Source of the DNA: Acidimicrobiales bacterium
GTDB lineage: Bacteria; Actinomycetota; Acidimicrobiia; Acidimicrobiales; JABEUL01
DNA length: 5,240 bases
Direction of reading: 5' to 3'
Assembly: GCA_027451605.1 (NCBI GenBank)
Contig: DAIDJA010000143.1
Span: 1-5,240, forward strand
Numbering within the stretch: the stretch's first letter is position 1; every line of letters starts with the position of its first letter. The position numbers were made by a program, and so were the translations under genes. Shown in pieces: positions 1-5,240 of the stretch. The notes beneath the pieces are model-generated. The model did not search any database and was not told the DNA's origin. It saw only the letters and a list, made by a program, of their open reading frames with translations.

Positions 1-377
1 AATATTTAGGCGTAGGAGGCAAAGCCTATATTCCAAAGGCAAGGCTTAATCTGAATGATGCGGTAAATATAGCCAAAAGATCGGGTGGTCTCGCAGTTTT
101 AGCGCACCCTTTTACAATTTCAGACGATCTGTCGGTTTTAGACGAATTGTTTCAAGGTTTAACCAAAATTGGTTTCACGGGGGTCGAATCATATTACGGA
201 AGATACGACCAAGGCCAGCGAAAAGATCTTGCGGCCTTAGCTGTGAATCATAACTTGGTGGCTACCGGCGGTTCTGACTTTCACGGAAAATTTAAAGCGG
301 ATCTTTTTATCGGAACCGGACAAGGTGATCTGCTGGTCGATGATTCGATAGTTGACGCCTTGAAGGCTAGACTTTGA
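1..377 (+). CDS. PHP-domain metal-dependent phosphoesterase, C-terminal part (5' end outside window)
   Basis: The reading frame is open from position 3 to the TGA at 375-377, giving about 124 residues; the start lies upstream. The visible part matches the C-terminal half of PHP phosphoesterases of the COG0613 group (TrpH/RNase AM-like). It begins in the conserved YLGxGGxAYIPK segment, continues through a helix ending in GGLAVLAHP (metal-ligand His at 105-107), then GVESYY, and ends with TGGSDFHG (Asp at 276-278, His at 282-284), the last metal-binding motif of the fold. Characterised members hydrolyse phosphate esters such as nucleoside 3',5'-bisphosphates or trim short RNAs in the cytoplasm, but the substrate here cannot be assigned. 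Family members are typically 270-300 residues, so roughly half is missing. The TTG at 147 is an internal Leu codon, not a start, because the homology extends well upstream of it. Family assignment is firm; the specific reaction is inference. Confidence 0.88.
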   Translation, partial: YLGVGGKAYIPKARLNLNDAVNIAKRSGGLAVLAHPFTISDDLSVLDELFQGLTKIGFTGVESYYGRYDQGQRKDLAALAVNHNLVATGGSDFHGKFKADLFIGTGQGDLLVDDSIVDALKARL

Positions 378-415
378 ATTAATTGTTTAGTCAGTTGTTG
401 GAATGTTATTGCCTC

Positions 416-440
416 TTTGCTTAAGTTGCAAACTAATTTT
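416..440 (+). terminator. possible weak hairpin plus T-rich tail after the PHP gene
   Basis: TTTGC (416-420) and GCAAA (428-432) can pair as a 5-bp stem around a 7-base loop, followed by CTAATTTTTA. It lies about 40 bases after the PHP stop codon. The stem is short with only two G:C pairs, so this is at best a weak intrinsic terminator and may be chance in AT-rich DNA. Confidence 0.2.
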
Positions 441-474
441 TATATCTAAATTTATTGTAGAAGTGGTCGAAAAG

Positions 475-504
475 TTGTCGGCTGCTTAACAATTTAATTA
501 AAAA
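475..504 (+). promoter_or_regulatory. weak promoter-like hexamers before the AftD-like gene
   Basis: TTGTCG (475-480) matches the -35 consensus at 4 of 6 bases and TAAAAA (499-504) matches the -10 consensus at 4 of 6, with an 18-base spacer. Transcription from here would begin near 511, only a few bases before the TTG at 519, which would fit the lack of a Shine-Dalgarno sequence there. A second weak pair, TTGCAA (426-431) with TAAATT (447-452), has a poor 15-base spacer. In DNA this AT-rich such matches are expected by chance, so confidence is low. Confidence 0.18.
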
Positions 505-518
505 TACGCACCCAAAAC

Positions 519-3500
519 TTGGTGTGGTCTCTACCTATCGTTAAGCGGGTTTTGTTGTACAGTAAAATTAACAGTTCAAGATTTTTGAAATTTTTAATCA
601 AGTCCAGAATGACGCCATATTTTTTTATGGCAATTTTGTGTTACCTCCCGCTCATATTTACCAAACCGGGACTGGTTTCTGTCGATTCAAAGCAGTATCT
701 CTATCTGGATCCGCAAAAGTATATGGTTCAGTCCGCTTCAATTTGGTCACCGAATATAGATATGGGAACGGTTACTCATCAAATAATAGGCTTTTTGATG
801 CCTATGTCCGAGTGGTATGCCGTGTTTGCTTTCTTGCATATTCCGGTATATTTGGCTCAAAGATTATGGCTTGGAAGTGTCTACTTTATGGCAGGGTCCG
901 GGGTATTTTATTTTTGTCGTTCCCTCGGTCTTTCTAAGGCAGGCTCTACATTATCGGGCGTGGCTTATATGCTGTCGCCATATATGTTTCAATACGAAAT
1001 TTCAATGTCAGATCTGTTGCTTCCGATGGCTGCGCTTGGCTGGATGATGGGGTTTACTATCAAGGCACTTCGGGATAGAAAGGATATATATTGTCTGCTG
1101 TTTGCAATCGCAGTTGCAATTTCGAGCACTATTAATGCGACATCATTTATATACGTTGCAATTGGTCCGGTATTACTTGTAATACATTCTCTTGTCGTTC
1201 GCGATACGACTTTGCGAAGGGCTATTTCAGTATCGGTCAAATGCTTACTTCTCTCTTTTTTGGTCTCCCTGTATTGGATTGAGGGATTGATTATTGAAGG
1301 TGCATATGGCGTGAATATTTTGAAGCTTTCAGAAAGCCTTACCGCAATAAGTGCCACCTCTTCTCCGGCAGAAGTTTTTAGAGGGTTGGGTTATTGGTAC
1401 TTCTATGCCTCGGACTCTTACGGCCCTATCGTTAAAGCCGCGGTTCAATATCAAAGTTGGGTGTGGCTTCTGCTTATTTCATTGGTAATTCCTTCTGTGG
1501 CAATTGTATCGGCACTTTTTATCAAATGGCGATATAAGAGTTTAAGTCTCGGGTTGATATTAGTCGGATTGGTAATTAGTGTGGGGCTATATCCCCTTAG
1601 CAATCCTTCGCCGATCGGTTCAAAAGTAGAGACATATATGAATACCACAGAACTTGGGCTGGCACTCCGTTCCACTACCAGAGCAACTCCTATCGTCGTT
1701 TTGGGATTGGCAATGCTATTGGGCGCATTGTCAAGCCTGTTACTGCAGAGATCAATTAGAACCGGGGGAATATTTACGGTGCTAATGCTACTATTGACGA
1801 TGCTGAATGCACCGGGAGTATTCATAGGTGATACCGTGACTTCCAATATGGCACGCGGTGCGATCCCAAGTTATTGGACTCAGGCCGGTAAATATCTCAA
1901 TTCAAAAAGCAACTTAACCAGAGTATTGCAGGAACCGGGACAACCTTTTGAAACCTATAATTTTGGTACTACCATTGATCCGATCTTACCCGGACTAACT
2001 AACCGACCAACCGTAGAGCGAAGGCAGGTTCCTTTAGGCTCTAACTACGGTGTTAATCTCTTGGATAATCTCGATAATCAGTTTCAGCGTTCAGACCTCA
2101 ATCCAAACGGATTGTCGGCTATTTTGAAGCTGATGAGCGCCGGAGATATGTTAATTACTAATGACGTCGCCTATGAACGCTACCAGGTACCTCCGCCTCA
2201 GATTACCATGAGTATGCTTGATCCTCTACCGCCGGGTTTTGATCAACCAAAGACTTTTGGAAGCAAAACTACTGATTTTCCGCCATATCAACTTCCATAT
2301 TTTGATCCTCAAACTCTTACCGGCTCAGAGGGAGTAAACAGACAATATCCCTTGGTTGATTTTCCGGTAAAAAATGCGAGACCAATCGTTAGATTGGAAT
2401 CCGCTCAGATACCGCTGATAATAGATGGCGACGGGCTTGGGGTAATAGAAGCTGCAAATGCGGGTCTACTGAAAAACAATCCGACGATATTTTATGCTGC
2501 GTCTAAAACTAAAAGCCAATTGAGGACTCTTGCAAAACAGGGAGCTACGCTTGTAGTGACCGATTCAAACCGTAAGCAGACAAAAATATGGTCTACATTT
2601 GCAGACCAAAACGGCGAAATTGAAACACCCGGCCAAAGCTTCGCAAATGCGAATAACAATGAAACAGATTTTAATATCTTCCCCGATGCTTCAAATTCGA
2701 CTAAAACCACAGTTTTCTATGAAAATGTTGATTCCATTACAGCTTCATCGTACGGCTATCCGTATGGATTTGCACCAGAACTAAGACCCTATAGCGCTTT
2801 TGATGGTCATCTCTCTACCGCATGGATGACCGGAGCATTGGGAAATCCGGTGGGACAGTGGATAAGCGTCAAGCTAAATAGTGCGGTAACTTCAAACAAA
2901 ATTAGGATAAATCAAATGCTATCTGAAACCCCGGATCGGTGGATAGATAAACTTAAAATAACTTTATATCTGAAATCCGCTGAAGTTAAAACTTTCACTG
3001 TTGATTTAGATGCAAGCTCTAGAGCTCCCTCCGGTCAGGTAATTAATTTTAATGAGACCAAATTTGACAACGCAAAGTTTACTATTACAGGTGTTCACAA
3101 TTCAAATTCTACCCCGATTTCAAGTGTCGGCATAAGTCAGATAAATATAAACAATATTTTTGCAAAAGAAGTTGTAAAACCTCCTTCCGACCTATTAAGT
3201 GCAGTTGGAAATTTGAGCTCAACCGATCGCCTCATTTATATTTTTAGCAGGCAAATGGTTGGTGAAGGTTCTTCAAGAACGTCACCTGAGGTAAATATAA
3301 CAAGGCAGATGACGGTGCCGACACCTCGTAAATTTTTGATAGCCGGAGACGCTACCTTATCTTCTTCCGTTTCCGATTCTCGGATTAATTCAATTATATA
3401 TGGCAACCGATTGGAGGGTTCCAATTTTGCCGTAACTAATTCAAGTTCAAAACTTCAAGGTGATGTCGGTGCCTATTCCGGTTCGATTGATACCGGAAAT

Positions 3501-5039
3501 AATAATTCTGCCTGGATTTCAACTTACGGGACTTCAGGTTTGCCCGGTAGCTGGATTGAATTTGATAGTCCCAAATTTATTCGTTTTAATGAAGCTACGT
3601 TGACAGTCTACGATGACGGAATGCACAGCTTGCCTTCCCAAATTGATATAAGTACAGAAAGTGGCAGAAGAGTTATTCAATTGAACAAAAATGTTCCTTT
3701 CAAAACTAAAAATAACTTATTAACGTTTAATTTAAGATTTCCGACGTTGAGCGGTAAAAGAATCAGAATGACGATTGACGCCGTCAGGCCGGTGACCCCA
3801 AAAAATTATTACGGCTCCACTCCGGCCACTTTGCCGATTGCGGTGAGCCATTTCAATGTCGGTTATGCGGCATCTTTGCCAAGTAACGAGATCACAACTT
3901 CGACTATTTTGACAGGTTCTTATACCGCCTCCGACAATTTGCTAGCGGTGCCGCAGTTTCCCAAAAATCTACCCTATAACTGCCGAAATGATTTAGCTTC
4001 AATTGATGGAGAACCCATATGGCTGAATATCGTGGGTAGTGTTAATTCGGCTTTGGAAGGAAAATATCTTGGGGTAGTTGGTTGTGGTCCCGACGCAGGC
4101 GGGATTAACGTTGGTACCGGTCAGCATATCGTTGAAACTGCCTTGGGGTCTAAACTCGGAATAAATATTGATCAAATTGAATTTGATTCGTTAAATACTT
4201 TTCAAACACCGCCGATAAAATCAAAAGCATTTGGCTATTTAACCCCCGCAACCACAACTAAGGTACCCGGTAGCATTAAATTACTGTCGATGGGGAATAC
4301 CGATATAAAAATTAAAGTTGACACATACGGCAAGCCTTTGTGGGTTGTACTCGGTGAGAATTTTTCAACCGGCTGGCAGGCAAGAATACTGGGTTCAGTC
4401 CAAAATAAAAATGCATTAAATTCCCAACCAAGTTTGATTGATGCTTATGCAAATGGATGGCTTTTAAACCCTCAATCGAAGCAGCAAATTTATGAAATAG
4501 AATTGAGTTTTGTACCACAGAAGACTATAAACTACTCCCTGGTTATCTCATTTGGAACACTTTTTATATGTATAGCGGGAAGTATCCTTTTAGTTCTTAT
4601 CTATAAAAAGAGATCGAAAAAGACAAAAATATCACCTCAGCTTTTTAAAACAGACGGACCTATATTAAGTTTCGAAAAACTTTTAGGTTATCCGGGCCAT
4701 AATCTAAGCTGGGTTACATCGGTTGTTTTTGGAATCCTATCGGCAATCGTGGCGGGATTTGGAATCAAACCCGTCTTCGGTTTCATTACAGGTTTGGTTT
4801 CATTCATATTTTCTCGGTTTGGTATCTTTAGAATATTGATTTTGGCGGTGTCGATAACGCTATTGGCAATGGGAGTGTTTGGGATCGTGCTGGGTGAATG
4901 GATCCACGGTTACGGAGGATCAGGTTCCTGGCCATCACTGTTTAATAATCAATCAAATTATATTTATTTGGCGATCGTGATGGTTGTAACAGATGCGTCT
5001 ATTGTATTTGTGAGAAATTTTAGGACTAGAAAGCATTAA
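519..5039 (+). CDS. AftD-family alpha-(1->3)-arabinofuranosyltransferase-like GT-C membrane glycosyltransferase
   Basis: This 1506-residue protein follows mycobacterial AftD (about 1400 residues) along its length. Residues 31-440 form a multispanning GT-C module with SVDSKQYLYLDP in the first outer loop (D56 is the candidate catalytic Asp), then GFLMPM, a QRLW motif and LRSTTRA. YWTQAGKYL (452-460), VPLGSNYG (504-511) and VVTDSNRKQ (679-687) continue the family pattern. Discoidin-like beta-sandwiches follow at about 735-880 (DGHLSTAW at 762-769) and 968-1115. A further beta domain at 1130-1335 carries ENFSTGWQA (1280-1288). About five membrane helices close the protein (1338-1500), with basic cytosolic ends. 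AftD transfers arabinofuranose from decaprenyl-phospho-arabinose to arabinan outside the membrane; the sugar used here is unknown. The start is uncertain: TTG 519 gives the longest form but has no Shine-Dalgarno. GTG 522 and ATG 609 (M31, just before helix 1) are alternatives. Family call is strong, exact reaction inferred. Confidence 0.88.
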   Translation: MVWSLPIVKRVLLYSKINSSRFLKFLIKSRMTPYFFMAILCYLPLIFTKPGLVSVDSKQYLYLDPQKYMVQSASIWSPNIDMGTVTHQIIGFLMPMSEWYAVFAFLHIPVYLAQRLWLGSVYFMAGSGVFYFCRSLGLSKAGSTLSGVAYMLSPYMFQYEISMSDLLLPMAALGWMMGFTIKALRDRKDIYCLLFAIAVAISSTINATSFIYVAIGPVLLVIHSLVVRDTTLRRAISVSVKCLLLSFLVSLYWIEGLIIEGAYGVNILKLSESLTAISATSSPAEVFRGLGYWYFYASDSYGPIVKAAVQYQSWVWLLLISLVIPSVAIVSALFIKWRYKSLSLGLILVGLVISVGLYPLSNPSPIGSKVETYMNTTELGLALRSTTRATPIVVLGLAMLLGALSSLLLQRSIRTGGIFTVLMLLLTMLNAPGVFIGDTVTSNMARGAIPSYWTQAGKYLNSKSNLTRVLQEPGQPFETYNFGTTIDPILPGLTNRPTVERRQVPLGSNYGVNLLDNLDNQFQRSDLNPNGLSAILKLMSAGDMLITNDVAYERYQVPPPQITMSMLDPLPPGFDQPKTFGSKTTDFPPYQLPYFDPQTLTGSEGVNRQYPLVDFPVKNARPIVRLESAQIPLIIDGDGLGVIEAANAGLLKNNPTIFYAASKTKSQLRTLAKQGATLVVTDSNRKQTKIWSTFADQNGEIETPGQSFANANNNETDFNIFPDASNSTKTTVFYENVDSITASSYGYPYGFAPELRPYSAFDGHLSTAWMTGALGNPVGQWISVKLNSAVTSNKIRINQMLSETPDRWIDKLKITLYLKSAEVKTFTVDLDASSRAPSGQVINFNETKFDNAKFTITGVHNSNSTPISSVGISQININNIFAKEVVKPPSDLLSAVGNLSSTDRLIYIFSRQMVGEGSSRTSPEVNITRQMTVPTPRKFLIAGDATLSSSVSDSRINSIIYGNRLEGSNFAVTNSSSKLQGDVGAYSGSIDTGNNNSAWISTYGTSGLPGSWIEFDSPKFIRFNEATLTVYDDGMHSLPSQIDISTESGRRVIQLNKNVPFKTKNNLLTFNLRFPTLSGKRIRMTIDAVRPVTPKNYYGSTPATLPIAVSHFNVGYAASLPSNEITTSTILTGSYTASDNLLAVPQFPKNLPYNCRNDLASIDGEPIWLNIVGSVNSALEGKYLGVVGCGPDAGGINVGTGQHIVETALGSKLGINIDQIEFDSLNTFQTPPIKSKAFGYLTPATTTKVPGSIKLLSMGNTDIKIKVDTYGKPLWVVLGENFSTGWQARILGSVQNKNALNSQPSLIDAYANGWLLNPQSKQQIYEIELSFVPQKTINYSLVISFGTLFICIAGSILLVLIYKKRSKKTKISPQLFKTDGPILSFEKLLGYPGHNLSWVTSVVFGILSAIVAGFGIKPVFGFITGLVSFIFSRFGIFRILILAVSITLLAMGVFGIVLGEWIHGYGGSGSWPSLFNNQSNYIYLAIVMVVTDASIVFVRNFRTRKH
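609..1838 (+). other. GT-C membrane catalytic module (residues about 31-440)
   Basis: Hydrophobic segments at about residues 33-49, 98-115, 118-135, 143-158, 164-181, 190-226 (probably two), 236-260, 312-333, 342-358, 391-409 and 416-432 give the polytopic membrane part typical of GT-C enzymes. The loop after the first helix holds D56 (bases 684-686), in the position where GT-C transferases using polyprenyl-phosphate sugars carry their catalytic acid. The loop 260-311, rich in Tyr and Ser, should lie outside and line the active site. Helix limits are estimates by eye. Confidence 0.75.
2721..3158 (+). other. discoidin/F5-8C-like carbohydrate-binding domain 1 (residues about 735-880)
   Basis: The segment starts with VDSITASSYG and holds the hallmark PYSAFDGHLSTAW, then VGQWISVKL and a following KIRI strand. 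This is the usual order of an F5/8 type C or CBM32-like jelly roll: a DGxxxTAW turn, then a strand with a buried Trp. In AftD the equivalent domain is extracytoplasmic and thought to bind the glycan. Ligand specificity cannot be read from sequence. Confidence 0.75.
3420..3863 (+). other. second, degenerate discoidin-like domain (residues about 968-1115)
   Basis: The order of domain 1 recurs in weaker form: AVTNSSSKLQGD, a GAYSGSIDTGNNNSAW turn ending at W999, then SWIEFDSPKFI and LTVYDDG, closing with a HFNVGYA strand near 1111-1117. The acidic DGD turn is replaced by an Asn-rich DTGNNN. It corresponds to the second sandwich of AftD. Boundaries are approximate. Confidence 0.6.
3906..4523 (+). 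other. AftD C-terminal beta domain with probable disulfide (residues about 1130-1335)
   Basis: This region matches the last soluble part of AftD: a Cys-containing strand (C1155), a DGEPIWL strand, GVVGC (C1189), a GTGQHIVE segment, then LWVVLGENFSTGWQA and ANGWLL just before the membrane. C1155 and C1189 are the only cysteines between residues 243 and 1350 and are well placed to pair. AftD homologues as I recall them have cysteines in matching positions, which should be checked by alignment. Confidence 0.65.
4530..5018 (+). other. C-terminal membrane-anchoring helices (residues about 1338-1500)
   Basis: Hydrophobic stretches at about 1338-1361, 1396-1414, 1417-1432, 1437-1458 and 1480-1498 suggest five helices. 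A basic KKRSKKTK loop (1363-1370) follows the first and an RNFRTRKH tail follows the last. By the positive-inside rule both lie in the cytoplasm, placing residues from about 440 to 1337 outside, in agreement with the AftD topology. Confidence 0.7.
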
Positions 5040-5060
5040 TCTGCAACAGTAAATTTAAAT

Positions 5061-5065
5061 GGGAG
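5061..5065 (+). promoter_or_regulatory. Shine-Dalgarno for the downstream gene
   Basis: GGGAG ends 7 bases before the GTG at 5073, a good match and spacing for ribosome binding. It decides the GTG start over the nearby ATG at 5059, which hits a stop after four codons. It also shows that this genome uses Shine-Dalgarno initiation, in contrast to the preceding gene. Confidence 0.7.
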
Positions 5066-5072
5066 TATTTTA

Positions 5073-5240
5073 GTGACAACGCTACTTTTTATTGTGGGAA
5101 TCGTGATTTTATTTTTTGGGATGATTTCCTTCGTGGTACCTGATATTGACTTAATTAGAGGACCTGCATTTTTTATATCTTGGCTTGTAACTGAGCTTGC
5201 TCCTCAGATTGTGGTTATTGATACGGTGATTTTGACGGTA
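5073..5240 (+). CDS. N-terminal part of an unidentified membrane protein (3' end outside window)
   Basis: GTG at 5073 opens a frame that stays free of stops for 56 codons to the window edge. It begins VTTLLFIVGIVILFFGMISF, a clear membrane helix or uncleaved signal anchor at residues 3-23. A short polar stretch, PDIDLIRG, follows, then a second hydrophobic or amphipathic region around FFISWLV and a third, VVIDTVILTV, at the edge. There is no basic N-terminal region and no lipobox, so a cleaved signal peptide looks unlikely. It starts 33 bases after the AftD-like stop with no terminator between, so co-transcription is likely. A role beside the glycosyltransferase in the cell envelope is inference from position only. 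I do not recognise the family from this fragment. Confidence 0.7.
   Translation, partial: MTTLLFIVGIVILFFGMISFVVPDIDLIRGPAFFISWLVTELAPQIVVIDTVILTV

Noticed and set aside
147..377. A separate 76-residue gene starting at TTG 147
   Set aside because: The frame is open to the window edge and the PHP motif AHP lies upstream at 102-110, so this is the tail of a longer gene.
378..518. Small RNA, tRNA or riboswitch in the intergenic gap
   Set aside because: No cloverleaf, conserved aptamer core or strong hairpin is visible; only a 5-bp stem was found.
638..1047. Overlapping + strand frames of 76-99 codons inside the large gene
   Set aside because: They lie wholly inside the AftD-like coding frame, have no ribosome binding site, and their translations show no family pattern.
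989..1846. Minus-strand open frames of 122 and 131 codons
   Set aside because: They are antisense to the membrane module. Long antisense frames are expected opposite hydrophobic coding sequence, and no initiation signal or recognisable protein is seen.
2492..4518. Short frames within the outer domains (2492-2710, 3236-3424 and 4312-4518 minus; 2599-2784 plus)
   Set aside because: All are shadows of the real frame, short, and without motifs or upstream signals.
5059..5073. ATG at 5059 as start of the third gene
   Set aside because: It reads only four codons before a TAG and is out of frame with the long downstream frame, which has its own Shine-Dalgarno.
1..5240. Alternative genetic code (TGA as Gly or Trp), as in some Patescibacteria
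   Set aside because: The 1506-codon frame has no internal TGA, Trp and Gly use standard codons, and the PHP gene ends in TGA right where the family should end.
1..5240. Insertion sequences, CRISPR arrays, long direct or inverted repeats
   Set aside because: None seen reading both strands; repetition in the large gene is at the level of protein domains, not DNA.

Overview
The window holds the end of one gene, one very large complete gene, and the start of a third, all on the + strand. Base composition is roughly 40% G+C by eye. ATA (Ile), AGA/AGG (Arg) and AT-ending codons are common, and TGA is used as an ordinary stop. This looks like a bacterium of low to moderate GC. The dominant gene encodes a 1506-residue protein with the full architecture of AftD, the mycobacterial and corynebacterial arabinofuranosyltransferase, a family best known from GC-rich Actinobacteria. 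The composition argues against a typical mycobacterium or corynebacterium. A low-GC actinobacterium or a Patescibacteria (CPR) genome would both fit, and the window alone cannot decide between them.

Layout: 1-377 is the 3' part of a PHP-domain metal-dependent phosphoesterase gene of the COG0613 type. The AT-rich gap 378-518 carries only a weak hairpin and weak promoter-like hexamers. The AftD-like gene runs 519-5039. After 33 bases containing a good Shine-Dalgarno sequence, a GTG-started gene for a membrane protein begins at 5073 and runs off the window.

The AftD-like protein reads in order as: a short basic N-terminal extension; a GT-C type multispanning membrane module with a candidate catalytic Asp in its first outer loop; a large extracytoplasmic part with two discoidin-like (carbohydrate-binding) beta-sandwiches and a further C-terminal beta domain; and about five C-terminal membrane helices. 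By family knowledge it should use a polyprenyl-phosphate-linked sugar to extend a cell-envelope polysaccharide outside the membrane. The third gene is probably co-transcribed with it. The PHP gene is only an upstream neighbour, and a functional link is not shown.

No RNA genes, insertion sequences, CRISPR arrays or long repeats were seen. The main interest is a complete AftD-family enzyme in a low-GC genome, plus the unidentified membrane protein next to it.
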